Shown: positions 11,794-23,849 of the stretch, one piece after another | Layout of the letters: every line of letters starts with the position of its first letter | Position numbering within the stretch: the first letter of the stretch is position 1 | Origin: Rhexocercosporidium sp. MPI-PUGE-AT-0058 | Taxonomy: Eukaryota; Ascomycota; Leotiomycetes; Helotiales | Assembly: GCA_020746875.1 (NCBI GenBank) | Contig: JAGTJL010000006.1 | Span: forward strand, 992,001-1,056,000 | DNA: 64,000 nt | Direction of reading: 5' to 3' | Position numbers and translations under genes: made by a program | Notes under the pieces: model-generated | Databases searched by the model: none | What the model was told of the DNA's origin: nothing | What the model saw: the letters and a program-made list of their open reading frames with translations, nothing else

Positions 11794-13572
11794 ATGGCCA
11801 CCACAAACCCCCTCGCCGGTACAAGTACCTCTATCAAACCTGTTTCATCGAAAACATTTTGTATCGCCGGTATCAGCACCGACGTTTTTGGCCTGGACGA
11901 ATTATCACCAGCTTCAAAATCACTATCATGTCTCTGGCTTCTGCATCCTCGGCTTCAAGCCAAAGAGATCATGGCTAGTGTCGCAGCCAGCTGCATCAAT
12001 GATTGGAATCAACGTCCATCATCTGAAAGAAATGTTGGTTTAATCGCGGTGGCTTTTGATCAGAGGAACCATGGAGGCCGAAAAGTTCATGATTTAGCGA
12101 ATGAATCCTGTAAGTGTTGGGATGAACTCTATGGATCCTTCCTCGTTGAAAGGGCAATTCCTATTTGCAAAATCACAACTTATTGTACAACTATTTGCTT
12201 TATTAGGATTCATTGAAGGGGCCCACTTTCTATTTTCAAAGACGTGGTTTGTTTCCGAACATTTGCCTAGTCACTCGAATTTTCAATCCTATAATCGAGA
12301 TGTTGCTAACCCACTCACCAGGGAGAGAAGGGAATGAAACACACGCTCAGGACATGTTCAGGTAACATAACTGCCCCTCCCTTACTCTAGGCATTATGCT
12401 TACCAAAACCAGCATCTACCACGGCACAGCCCTTGATACAAGCCTCCTAATAGACCACCTCGGGTCCTATATTTTCCACGGCCCAGATTACCCCTCTATC
12501 ACTCAACACATGGTAATGGGCATCTCGTTAGGAGGGCATTCCGCCTGGCAGGTTCTGTTCAACGAGCCGAGGGTTACAGCTGGGATTGTGATTATTGGTT
12601 GCCCTGATTATATAAGTGAGTTTTCGCATTCTTGTGTCAGCTTGCTGTTTCGTTGCCAGTTTGTACGGGTTGAATCTTAAGTACCAGGTTCTCAGCTTGT
12701 ACAAATGTTTCGAGTTTGAAGAAGTCCTATTGTCCATCACAGTTGTTTGATGACTGAGTACAGAACATGTACAAATGCCGTGACACTCTCGTCACTTTGC
12801 TATTTACAACTGAATCCCCAGCTAGCAATGTGCTCAGACAATTTTGACACTTGTAGCAACCATATCAAGTTTCCTGATGCTATTGCAATACATTTCCACT
12901 TCTCAGCCCCAAGTTTATTACTTCTACTATCAAATTTCTTCTTCTTTTCTCAATACCCTCAACACCCTCCACACCTCCGAACCCACCACTAACAGCCATC
13001 CCTACCCAATAGACCTAATGACCGACCGCGCCCGCCTCTCCAAACTCCCCTCCTACATCACCACTACCCCACCAGGCTGCTCATTCCTAGGCAGTCCCTC
13101 CTTCCCCTCTACCCTCCTCAACGCGCTCTCTAAATCCGACCCCCGAAGCATCCTCTTCCCCTCACCCACATCCATCCCCTCCTCCTCCTCCCTCTCAACC
13201 ACAGAACGCACCCGTCTACTCCCCCTCCTAACGCATCATCTCTCCGGTAAAAGCCTCCTCATCTGTTCCGGAGGCGCAGATAAGCTAGTCCCTTACAGAT
13301 GCTCACAGCCATTCTTGGAGTTCTTGAAGGGAGCTACGGATAAGGAGAAGGGATGGTGGAGGGAGGGGAGTTGTAACGTTGATGATAGGGTTTATGAGGG
13401 GGTGGGACATGTATTCAGTGAGGGGATGAGGGGGGATACGGTGGCGTTTGTGAGGGAGGCTTTGGAACGTGGTGGTAGTAGTAGTAGTAGCGGCAGTGGC
13501 AGTGGAAGTGGAGGACAGGGGAAGGATGGGGGTCGAGGTTGTAAGGGCAGAGGGAAGAAGGAGCCGCTATAG
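11794..13572 (+). CDS. Alpha/beta hydrolase fold protein (putative serine esterase/peptidase)
   Basis: Exons are 11794-12109, 12322-12361, 12413-12615 and 13013-13572, joining in frame to 372 aa. The fold is shown by FCIAGISTDVFG near the N-terminus, the VAFDQRNHGGR loop, the nucleophile elbow MGISLGGHSAW (Ser about 157), ICSGGADKLVPY (likely acid Asp) and YEGVGHVFSEG (likely catalytic His). The joins give DMFSIYHGTALDTSLL and CPDYINLMTDRA, which read as continuous conserved text. Introns 1 and 3 (212 and 397 nt) are long for this window. The last 35 residues are a Ser/Gly then Lys/Arg-rich low-complexity tail. Substrate unknown; no signal peptide is seen, so it is probably cytosolic. Confidence 0.8.
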
Positions 13573-14832
13573 AAGACATGAGTCCGTAAAATATTAGGTT
13601 ACAGAATATTTGAATATCACGCTCTGGCTGATGTGATGGCTGGGTCGCTCACTGGATCCTGGATGGTAGAGGTGCTCAGGTGCTGCTCCCAGATTTCGCG
13701 ACTTTTGGCGCACTTTCCAACCTCGAAGCTACCCGTCCCCCTTGAGGTACTTCATCATACCGTTCTGTATACTGTGTTTACTTGCTTGCTCACTCACTTG
13801 ATTCCTCGCTGTTTGTTCGTAGAGTAAACACCATCACCATCATTATCAACGTACCTACCCGGATGCTGTACTATATCTTCTCAACACAGGAAACCAATCA
13901 ATATAGAATCAATGAAAGCAACACTTTCCCACTTAAGTCTCAAACTTAGATACAACTCTAAAGTTAAACTCAAATTCACATTCAAAGACAACAATAATAA
14001 TCGACAACTTGGTGAACCAGTCAGTCACCAGAAAACTCAAAACCTACAAAGCGATCCTCTCTACCATCTCAACCTCGACACACAAAACACATCTGACCAC
14101 CTCTTCGTTACTAGATCAAAAGATCCATCATTTCCAACTTCTATGCCTGGCGACATGTCTCACAGTCCACAAATATGGTAAGCGAGGCAGAATCGCGATC
14201 CCCTTTCTCTCAGAATCCAAATCCTCCAAGGCCAGGACGCGTAATCCTGGCACCGCAGCAATTACTACACCCCACCCCACTCTCCGTGCGTGTACTTGTT
14301 CAAAGGCTCGAAATACCTAAAGAGTGTCATCAGGCAGAGTCCCATAAATAGAATTATTCTGTCTAGAACAGGAAGTTGCAAGAGGAAGGGAGAGAAGGAT
14401 ACGAGATTACGTATACTACCAAGAAGGAGCTGGCGATTGGGAGGGCATGCATGTCACGATCAATAATAAATCAAGTTAGGGTAGGGTATATGTAATTTCA
14501 TGAATGAGCTGGACCTCCAAGGCTACCAACTGTACAGCAGAGCAGAGCCTGATGAGACTCCCATCCACAGCCACATCCATCCGTTGTAGGTTCCGCCCTT
14601 GTCATGCCATGCGATCTTTGATATCGGAACAGGAAAAACAAAAAAATAAAGAAAAGCAAGAAAATCGCTCGATTGACACCAGAGATACACCAAATACATA
14701 GGTACACGAACATAATCGAACAGAACAGTGTCCAAAATGCCAGCCAGCTAGTCATTCCTGATGCCTAAGAGGCTAGAATGAGATGAGGCTTCATATGGTA
14801 TCTACTACCACTACTGGTACCCCAAGCCACAC
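13573..14832. other. Convergent 3' intergenic region
   Basis: This lies between the hydrolase stop and the chitin synthase stop. It contains AT-rich and CATCAC-rich simple sequence and small open frames with no protein character. It is presumably two 3' UTRs plus spacer. Confidence 0.55.
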
Positions 14833-17800
14833 TTAAACTCCTCTGAACATACGAACGACCAAGAACCACATTGCACCGATGAACTTGAAGGCTGACAGAC
14901 CAGCCACAGACCAGAGGACCACGGCAAGGTAGATGGCGCTCCTCTTGTCCGAAGATGTGGTGGTGTCAATACGGTCGAGACCAGCTGTGCTGAGAACCAC
15001 AGCGACGAGTCCAAAGTTGCACATGAGCCAGAAGAGGACGACCTGGGAACGGAAACCCTTATAGTAATCTTCCTGGACCTCACTGGCAGACATCTCGCGC
15101 TTCTCTTCGGGGGCTTTGGTGGCGAATGCACGCATCTCGGCTTCGTATTGGGCGTTGAGATCACCATCATCGGTGGGGATGTTGACGTCGACTTTGCCAC
15201 CGGGCTTGAGAGTTGCGGATGGTAGCTTTTCGGCCTTGTCGTCACCTTTCGTTCCCCATGTAATGTCGTGGGTGTTGCAGAAGGCGTAGACGTTGAGAAT
15301 GTTGATGTAGGTTGGTGTGAGGAGGAGATATTGGATGAATGAAGTGAACATGTGCCATGGGTCGAAGAAGAGGAAAGACACCACGAACCACAGAACGTAG
15401 GTCGAGGCGAGAGAGACGATTAGCGTGTAGAATATCTGGTTCTTGAAGATGTCCGATACAGTAAACTGTCCGTCTTTGAGTTCCTCTTGAATGGATTTGA
15501 CGGTGATGAACACAGAAGCGAACATTAGGTAACTGCAGAGAATTAGCTCATGACATATAGGAAAGTTGAAATGGGATACGTACGCCATGATGAAGCCCCA
15601 GAAAATAACCATGGACATGTATGCCTTGCCAGATCCTTGTGGTCGATTACCCAACGCCAGAATGAAGCAGGTAAGTAGGGTGAAGAGGTAGAGCCATTCA
15701 AAAACTACACCGAGGACTTTTCCAACATTTCCTAGTAGATTGTCGGCGCCAAGAGAAGTAGTCAAGATGTGGAAAACTAGGTAGAAATTACCAATTGCGA
15801 ACCAAGCGAACAACATGCTGATAGTCGTGTATGTGAACTCAAGTAAGAACATCATTTTCCGTAAGAAGCTGTGGGCGCTTCTGAATAATTGGTAGAAGTG
15901 AACCAGGGAATAGACAGCGGCGAAGAAACTTCCGTTCAACCATCTACGTCTTTGGAGGATAAATTCGGCCATGGCATCTGGAACATCGGTTTCTCCTGTA
16001 GCTGATTTGACGTACTGCAGAATCCAGTGGCAATTGCGTTTCGAAACCAGTTCGAAGCAGAGAATACGATCCTCAGCAAGGTACATGTTGGCTGTGAAAA
16101 TACCGGCATTGGCACCGTGCATCTTTTCACCGGCAAAGTACTTTTCCAGAGGTCCATTTCCAGCTTTATCGTTTTGTAGGGCAATATAACGATACGCCGA
16201 AAACGCACCGGGCAACACCGAAATGAATCCAAACGCAGATTCAAGTGGCTTATCCAGAATATTACTCATCTTGTATTCGAAATTCTGGGTGGCAACCAGG
16301 GGGTTGAGCAAGTTCTTTCCTCCAGGTCCCAACATGGCCTTGATCTCTCCACAAGCTCCTCCACACATGGGCTCTAGATCGAAAGCTTTCCAAAGCTGGT
16401 AAATGGAATCCTTTCCTGGCTTGGTACCCGCATCGAGAAGAACACAAATGTTGGGATCCAAAACACGTCCAAATGCTTGAAAAAACCATCTATGGGAGTT
16501 AATCTTCTTCTGATTCTTCTCTTTAAGACAGAAAAGCATTTGTACGGGTTGCTGCTTTGGACGGAGTTCAACCAAGTCTTTCTTAGCTGAAATGCTGACT
16601 TGTGTGGTGTACTCGTAGATGTGGGCAGTCACATCCTTTCCATTGACTTGTTGCTTTGCAATTCCATCTTGGTAGACTCCCATACCAGCTAGCACGGCTC
16701 TCGTTCTTGGGTTGATCTTCGCACGACCATCGCTTACGACACAGACCACGATCTTCTTCCAGGCATCCTTTCCCCAGGTCTTGCTGTCCTTCCGCGAGCA
16801 CATGTACTCAATATTCTTAAAAACACCGCTCATGGTCCGCGCAAACAGTACATCATCCTCGTTATACATAGTTACGACGATGAACAACTCGGTATGTCTT
16901 GGCTTTGCGAATAGTTTCTGTCTAAGGGTAAATCGCTCTTCGAAAAAGTCGCCGGGGTCGCAAGTTGCCGCGGTATATCGCATATGCGTGAACTCATCTC
17001 TCTCGGGCGGTTGGGCATGGTTGACCTGATTCAGAAGCTTCGGTGGTATAGGACAATCCAGAACGAGATTGCCATTGAAGAGTTGCACCTCCTTCACTGT
17101 CTTGTATCTCTTGAGTGTAGTTGGCTGGGGAGTCGCGGAAGGTGATACTGGAGCTCCATCGTAGTCCTTGTAGCCCGGAGCACTGTGAGGGTCTGGGCCA
17201 TAACCAGTGTCGTGCGCCTGGAGTATTGGACGATTGTCGTCGTGCTCATCATAATATGGGTCGGGGTTTGAAGGGTAGTTTGTCAGAGGGTGCTCTTCGT
17301 GTGGAGATGGTTGATATGGAGGTTGGTAGTAGGCATCGTGATGTTGTTGGGGGTTTAGACCGTAGTCTTGTCTGTAGTTGTGGTTCGGGTCGAGGGGATA
17401 GCTCTGCTCGTATTCCTCATTGTGTCCATAAGAATTGTCGATGTTCTCAACAGAGTACTGCGACGCTCCAGTCAGCGAGCATCAAAGCTTCTATAGATTC
17501 CAATAACTTACAGTAGGTTGTGCCTGCAACCGATCACTGGGTGTTTGACGTCCTCCGGGACCCATGGGTATCTCTAAATTATGTCTGCCAGGCCCTGGAG
17601 ATCCGCTGGGTCTACCATAGGGCGACGCATCTTCAAGTTGATAACCTTGATGCAGTGGATGACCAGGCGAAGGCGTTCTGCCTGCACCTTGATTTGGGAG
17701 GTTGTTCATATTGTAATAATCGTCCTGATGGCCTTGGCCAGGGTGATCTGTAAATTGAGAAGTGTCAGAACAGGTCTGGTTTGCAGTTGATGAAGTCGTA

Positions 17801-18091
17801 GAAGCGGTGCTCGAGAGGAAATAGTGCTCCTGTAATATGCAGGAAAGCTGCGTGTTTGAGGGTTCCCAACGAGGGCACTCGACAGAGACTCTGTGCGCGG
17901 CACACCGAGGAGAATTCAATGACGCGCAGAGGGTAGGATCGGACGAGGAGTGTGTGAATGGAGGAGTGTCGAGGAGTGTATGGTGTGGACAAGCTGCGCG
18001 TTATTCACAACACCCGTCTCCCGCCAAAGGTGTTTGCGAATCTCTAACTTTCAATGAATTTGAGGGACATACCTAGACGGTTATACGACAT
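14833..18091 (-). CDS. Chitin synthase, class III-like
   Basis: Transfers GlcNAc from UDP-GlcNAc to growing chitin at the plasma membrane. Exons are 18091-18073 (only 19 coding nt, start context CCACCATG), 17747-17512, 17457-15584 and 15532-14833, giving 942 aa. The N-terminus (MSYNRL, then [20 protein letters not shown]) is disordered and Tyr/Pro/Gln-rich. The catalytic domain holds VVTMYNEDD, the family motif [11 protein letters not shown], and [10 protein letters not shown] near residue 586. It is followed by about seven membrane segments and the C-terminus [10 protein letters not shown]. The region [19 protein letters not shown] resembles class III enzymes; class I is the alternative. The 325-nt first intron and 51-nt last intron are notable; the latter is stop-free and in frame. 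Confidence 0.95.
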
Positions 18092-19392
18092 GGTGGATAG
18101 CCCCCAGTATCTGGCGGGGTCTTTGTTGGAGGTAGATTCTTGGAGGGGGTGGGCAAGGAATGCAACCAGGCTCAACGGGCACAGAGGGGATGAATTCGTC
18201 GGTTTGAAGTCCCCTATTCCTGGAGAAGTCTGGCAGTGAGAACTCTGGATACGGAAGAGCAATGTGCGCGATGGGCGATGTGATTTGTGAGGTCGGAGAC
18301 GCAACCAGGAAGAGTGAGTTTCAGGAGAAGGGGAGGAAGGGGAGTGTTCCAAAGGGCAGGGGTTTGTTTACTGAAGGCTCGACGCCAAGGCGGACCTGGG
18401 TTTCAGAATGGATCGGATCAAATTAAGCTGCGAAATGACGTCCGCACCTGGAATGGGGAAATGGATAGGAAGGGCAAGATGCAGCGTGCTTTGCGACTGT
18501 AGATATGAAGATTGAAAAGCAGAAGAGGCAAGGTCGGATCAGATCAGGTCAGATCAGGTCGGGTCTCGATGATGGCCGACACGTTCACAGCTTTTCTTTA
18601 CGATACAGGACAACAAGGGTCTGCCGAAGAGCCAGCCAGCCAGCCAGCCCAGCAACGGGGATTTGCTTGGCTGCTTGCTTGCGGCCGGCTGATGGATAGA
18701 TGATGGATGATGGATGATGGATGGATGATCAACCTGAGTGAACCCACGACTCGCGAGCTGAAAATAGACAAGGCCGCGTCAAATGCCATCAACCGAAGCC
18801 ACTACTCTCTAGCCACAGCTGAGTGCCAGCCAATGAGAAGATCATGATTGCTTCGACCGAGGCTGTGCTGAGTAGCAAATCATCGTGGAGACTACTACAG
18901 TACAAGTTTTTCAGATACGATACGGCAGGACGGCAGGATGCGAGGCGACTGTTTGCTATTTCGCCTCATGCTCGGGCTCAAGTGGAAGGAAGAAACATGC
19001 TGCGCCTTCGGGACCATGAGGCATCATTGTGACGCCACAGAAAGACTCTCTCATACCTGAACCCTGATTCTTCTTCTTCTTCTTCTTCCTCCCCCGCAAT
19101 GATGCTGAGACACTGGTCACAAGGCTGATCTGGCCGAAAAGTTATCTTGCGATATCAAGGTTCAAGAACCGCTCAGGCCGAGTTGTCTCTGTGGATAATT
19201 GCAAAGCCTGTTGGCCGGACGAGCAGGCTCTGGCTGTCTGATCTTTCTTGATTCATAGCTTCTGAGCTTCTTCAAATCCGGTTATCTCATGAAAGTAAAC
19301 CTCCTACACCCGGCTTCCAAACACAAACAGCACAGTAGTTCAGCCTCGTCAAAGTCAGAGCACTTCCTACGACCGTCCTGGCGATGTATTCT
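18092..19392. promoter_or_regulatory. Chitin synthase upstream region
   Basis: About 1.3 kb with no supported gene. It lies upstream of the chitin synthase and downstream of the phosphatase gene, so it should hold the chitin synthase promoter. It carries several simple repeats (CCAG, GATG, GGTCAGATCA and TTC runs). Such repeat-rich 5' regions are common for cell-wall genes, but no factor-binding site is assigned. Confidence 0.5.
18533..18730. repeat. Cluster of short tandem repeats
   Basis: Three simple repeats lie within 200 bp: GGTCAGATCA-type units at about 18533-18562, CCAG units at 18631-18650, and GATG/GATGG units at about 18690-18730. A separate TTC run lies at about 19069-19088. All are in the chitin synthase upstream region. 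Confidence 0.8.
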
Positions 19393-20073
19393 TCAAGCCT
19401 TCACTTCCGGGAAGGTATCTTTCAAGAAATTCTTGGAGAACCTCATGCACTGCTCATAAGCCACGGAGAATCCATCCTAAGGAAGAAGTCAGCAATTGCC
19501 ACATCATTGTTTTTATTTATTTACGGGAGGATAAGACAAGTCTCTAAAAGATCCTGAGACATTCAATAAGCCAAGTCCCAGGCTTTCCCAACACTTACAG
19601 CCGCTCCATAATAAGGATCATCAACCTCCTCGGCCTTCTTCTTCCCAGCGAACTCTCCAAAGAGCATGACCTTGGCCTTGCCGCCACCACGCTGATGGAT
19701 CCGTTGAAGATCGTGAAGATTATCTCGATCCATAGCGAAAATGTAGTCGAACTTCTGGAAGTCCGAGACATGGATCTATCAAGTAGCGATGAGTATGAAA
19801 AAGATGGTTCACTGAGGGTGGACATCAGCTCACCTTACGAGCGGCATGTTCATATTCAGTAATTCCATTATCCTTAAGAGTCGACATCGTTCTCGAATCA
19901 GGACTGCTTCCAATGTGGTACGCGCCTGTGCCACAGCTATCGACGATGCTGACTAGGGACTGATAAGGAGGCTTGGAGACAATGGATCTGAATATGCCTT
20001 CGGCCATCGTTGAGCGACATATGTTTCCCAGGCAGACGAATAGGACGGAGATGGGTTCCGGGGTAGAAGCCAT
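19393..20073 (-). CDS. LTP1: Low molecular weight protein tyrosine phosphatase
   Basis: A small cytosolic phosphotyrosine phosphatase. Exons are 20073-19834, 19775-19599 and 19476-19393, joining to 166 aa, the usual size of the family. The active-site loop sits at the N-terminus in VLFVCLGNICRSTMAEG (C-x5-R, Cys14 to Arg20). The general-acid loop is DDPYYG (about residues 132-137). IFAMDRDNL and the C-terminal CMRFSKNFLKDTF are also typical. Introns are 58 and 122 nt with regular sites. It lies on the same strand as the chitin synthase but 1.3 kb away, so no functional link is implied. Confidence 0.95.
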
Positions 20074-21196
20074 GATGTCGAACTTTTGCTGGATTTGAAG
20101 CTGTTGTTTGTCGTCAGCCTTCTCGATTAAGTTGGAAGTTGGTGGCTTTGATCGTCAGGAACGCTGCGCTGCTGATGCTGCGGGAACGTGCAGCAAGTGA
20201 CTTTTTAGCTCGCTTGCAATTCTACCTCACATTCAAGACCCTCGCCTTTCAGAAAACTCTTTCCTGTTGATACCACAAATTTCCAGCACTCTCAGGTCTT
20301 CACGATACCACCGAGGTTGTAGAAAGCTTCCGAGTTCCGCCACACCACGCCACACCTTCGTCGATCAATCTTGAACCCTGATCATCACCCCTGAAACCTC
20401 CCCGCCCCTGAGTGTTGGATCTGCGAGCCTGTGACCGAACCGAGATCTGCCTCACTACAGCCAATCAGATACTTCGTACACTGAAGATCACAAAAGAAAA
20501 TGCAGCTTCATTGGCTAAATTCGAGAGAGGGAAAATGATGAAGAATCGATCATCCATTTCCCTCTGATGATCGCCTCATCCTCCCAATTTTAAGACTGTC
20601 ACGATGAAGGATTTGAGCGCGGACATCCGTCTTGGCTCACGGCAGTGGAATATGTAGAATATGAGGATCGAATCCCTCCCCCTCTACCCCGGCTTTGTCA
20701 GATTGACCGCATCTCTCAGTGCTACATGAAAATCTATCAGCCTGATATCGTTCGGCTAGTTGAAGATCCCAAAGATAAAGTACCTTCCAACCAATTACAC
20801 CTCCCGGTTCTAGCAATATATCAACATGCTCAAGCTAAAACAGCAAGCTACATATTCCTCGCAGGACCATAGTATTCAGGACGCTGCCACCTTCCTGAAA
20901 GGCTGCAGAGCTTTGCAGTAGCTCTCTGGGGATCTTTGGATGAATGGCTACACCAGTGGGTAACCGGACGAACAAGGTAGCTTACAGTTCGGCAAGGTAC
21001 GACGAGAGCTTTCGTGCCACTCGACCTATCTTCTATCATGGAGGACGGCGTACTTGGCATAGGTAGCTAAGATCTTATATTTGCTTATATTTCATGGCAT
21101 CCCGCCTTGTTCAAGGTCCTTCTTTTTGTTTGCACACTCGTTCTTTCGTTTGGTTATTGTTTGGTGGAGTCACTTCAAGACCCAACTTCTGGCACT
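20074..21196. promoter_or_regulatory. Divergent region between phosphatase and sedolisin genes
   Basis: A 1.1-kb spacer between two outward-facing starts. No coding sequence is recognised. It should contain both promoters; the part next to the sedolisin start is T-rich (CTTTTTGTTT near 21120). No specific site is assigned. Confidence 0.5.
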
Positions 21197-23588
21197 ATGC
21201 GCCTCGTTTCTGTTTTGGCAGCTCTGGTTAGTACATCTCAAGATATGTCTTATTATTAGTTCGTTTCATAGAGTCCTGTCTGTATTCGTGCCGTGAGATA
21301 GGATGCCCCAATTGGATGTTTTGCAATCTCAATGTCCTCCGAATATTTTAAGACATTGGCAGAGGAAAAGCACGATTCTCATCCTTGCAAGAAGCATTCA
21401 ACTCTGGATCTTCCTATTCAAGCGCGTGTAAAGTTTCAATTCGGAATCTTGATGGCTCTGTTTGCTCAAAACCGACATAGCCACTAACTCAGCTTAGGCC
21501 TACGCCAGGAATTCTCTTGCTCTTTCTTCCATCGAGCCATTGGAGGTGTTCGAATCACTTCATCGAACACCTCAAGGATGGACTCAATTGGAACGGCCAG
21601 ATCCGAAAACATCCCTGCATCTCAGAATCGCGGTTCAAATGCCAGATCATGATCTCTTCGAAAAGACACTCTTCGAAGTCTCAACACCAGATCATCCAAG
21701 CTACGGCCAACATCTCAATCATGAAGAAGTCCGAGCATTAGTCAAGCCCAGAGACAGTTCTACTCAAGCAGTGCTCACTTGGTTGCAAACATCTGGGATC
21801 CCAGACACCGATATCAAAGACCAGGGTGAATGGGTGAACTTCCGAGTATCAGTCGACAAGGCCGAGACCATGATGGCAGCCACATTCTACTACTTCTCCC
21901 AAAATGCGGATAAAACTAACAACAAGCAAATCCGAGCATTGAAGTACTCTGTCCCAGACACCGTCGCTCCACACATAGCAATGATCCACCCCATCACGCG
22001 ATTCGGGCAGCTCAAAACCCAGCGTAGTGCACCATTCACCACAGAGTACTACGGAAAGGTTGAGAACATCGCAGAAGCACCTCGTGTCCCGAATCCATCT
22101 CTCAATGTCACAGCCTGTAATGCGACCATCACACCAGCCTGCCTAAGAGCACTCTACAACGTCGGAGACTATGAAGCCAACCCAGCCGTGAACTCCCAAC
22201 TTGGGGTCTGCGGTTACTTAAACGAATACGCAAAATACAACGCACTGGACACCTTCCTCAAGAAATATGCTCCTTACGCTGTGTCGCAGAACTTCAGCTA
22301 TGCTCTCGTGAACGGTGGACTATCCACCCAAAACAATACCGTGGACGATGACGTCGAAGCAAACCTCGACAGTAAGTATTAGGGGGGGAGCTCACAACTT
22401 CCCCCTTGGAATGTCTCATCATCCTTTTGAGACGTATTTTATCTTCCATTCAAGACATCCTTGATATGGCAATTGCTAACTCCCCGGTGACATACAGTCC
22501 AATACGCCGCCTCCCTCGGCTTTGAAACAAACATAACCTACTTCTCCACCGCTGGCCGCGGCCCACTCGTCCCCGATCTCGACCAGCCCACCCAAGCAGA
22601 CAACCAAAACGAACCTTATCTCGAGTTCCTGAACTACATCCTCGCACTTCCCGACTGTGACTTACCCCAAACCATCACGACCTCGTACGGCGAAGACGAG
22701 CAGAGCGTCACAGAAGGTTACGCGAGAACCGTGTGTGATAAATTCGGCCAGTTGGGCCTGAGAGGTGTATCGATTCTCTTCTCGAGCGGCGATACGGGAC
22801 CTGGATCGGCGTGCCAGACGAACGATGGGAAGAATACTACTCGCTTCTTACCGATCTTCCCTGCGTCCTGTCCATACGTCACCTCCGTTGGCGGAACATA
22901 CAGAGTCGAGCCTGAGATCGCAGTAGCGTTCTCGTCAGGCGGGTTTAGTGATCGATGGGAAAGACCGTCGTATCAGGACGCAGCTGTGAAGGAATACCTG
23001 GCTATTCTTGGTGATCGATGGAAGGGCTTGTATAATCCTAAGGGAAGAGGATTTCCCGATGTGGCGGCGCAGGGGTATAGATTCCACGTTATCAATCAGA
23101 ACGGATCTGGGAGCTTGACGGATATACTTGTTGGTGGGACGAGGTAAGATTACTTCATTCTCTCCTCTACCATCCAATCCTCCCTTCACTTACTTTTCCT
23201 TTCCCTACTAACCTAGCAATCTAATCTTCTGGAAGAAGGCCAAGTGAATGATTGTTAACTAACACACAAAAGCGCCTCCGCGCCTGCCTTCGCAGGCATA
23301 ATCTCCCTCCTCAACAACGCACGCCTCTCAGCCGGTTCTAAACCCCTCGGCTTCCTCAACCCATGGCTGTACTCAGTCGGCAAGAAAGGCTTGACTGATA
23401 TCGTAGGCGGCGGCTCGAATGGCTGTACGGGCGTAGATCAGTACTCGGGTCTACCGACGCCGTACGTGCCGTACGCGGGGTGGAATGCTACGAAAGGGTG
23501 GGATCCGGTGACGGGGCTTGGGACGCCGAATTTTAAGGTCCTGCTGGATTTGGTGGAGAAGAAGCATCGGCTGGGACATATCAGTTAG
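21197..23588 (+). CDS. Secreted sedolisin / tripeptidyl-peptidase (peptidase S53)
   Basis: An acid serine-carboxyl protease that removes tripeptides extracellularly. Exons are 21197-21226, 21498-22371, 22498-23143 and 23273-23588 (621 aa). Exon 1 encodes [10 protein letters not shown], and with exon 2 forms a short hydrophobic signal peptide. A pro-kumamolisin prodomain follows (about 25-180). The catalytic Glu297 and Asp301 are in [15 protein letters not shown], the oxyanion Asp in [11 protein letters not shown], and the catalytic Ser517 in [12 protein letters not shown], its codon split by intron 3. The C-terminal calcium site is shown by LTDIVGG and [13 protein letters not shown]. Several N-glycosylation sequons are present. 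Intron 1 is long (271 nt). Confidence 0.95.
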
Positions 23589-23849
23589 ACTTGATAAGGA
23601 GGGGTACAAGTCAAGAGGGAAGTTTCGTGGAGGGCCACGAGGGTGGATGTCAGTTAGTTATCTGAGGATTTGAAAATGCAGGCAACGGCTCGTTTATTTT
23701 GTTTACATGGATGTGGTCTGAGCGAGATATGCTTTTTTAACCGAAGGTTGATTAAACATGCGTTACGTCCCGATTCTAACACCGGGGACACACTCTCGAA
23801 TCTCTATTCTAGATACACCTTTTTCTCCCCCCTCACCTATCCCATCCAC

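Noticed and set aside
13912..14320. Two overlapping ~100-codon plus-strand frames
   Set aside because: Low-complexity Ser/Thr/Asn text from AT/CA-rich DNA between convergent genes; no splice logic.
20640..20700. tRNA-like GATCGAATCCCTCC T-arm sequence
   Set aside because: No matching acceptor stem, D-arm or anticodon arm upstream; judged coincidence.
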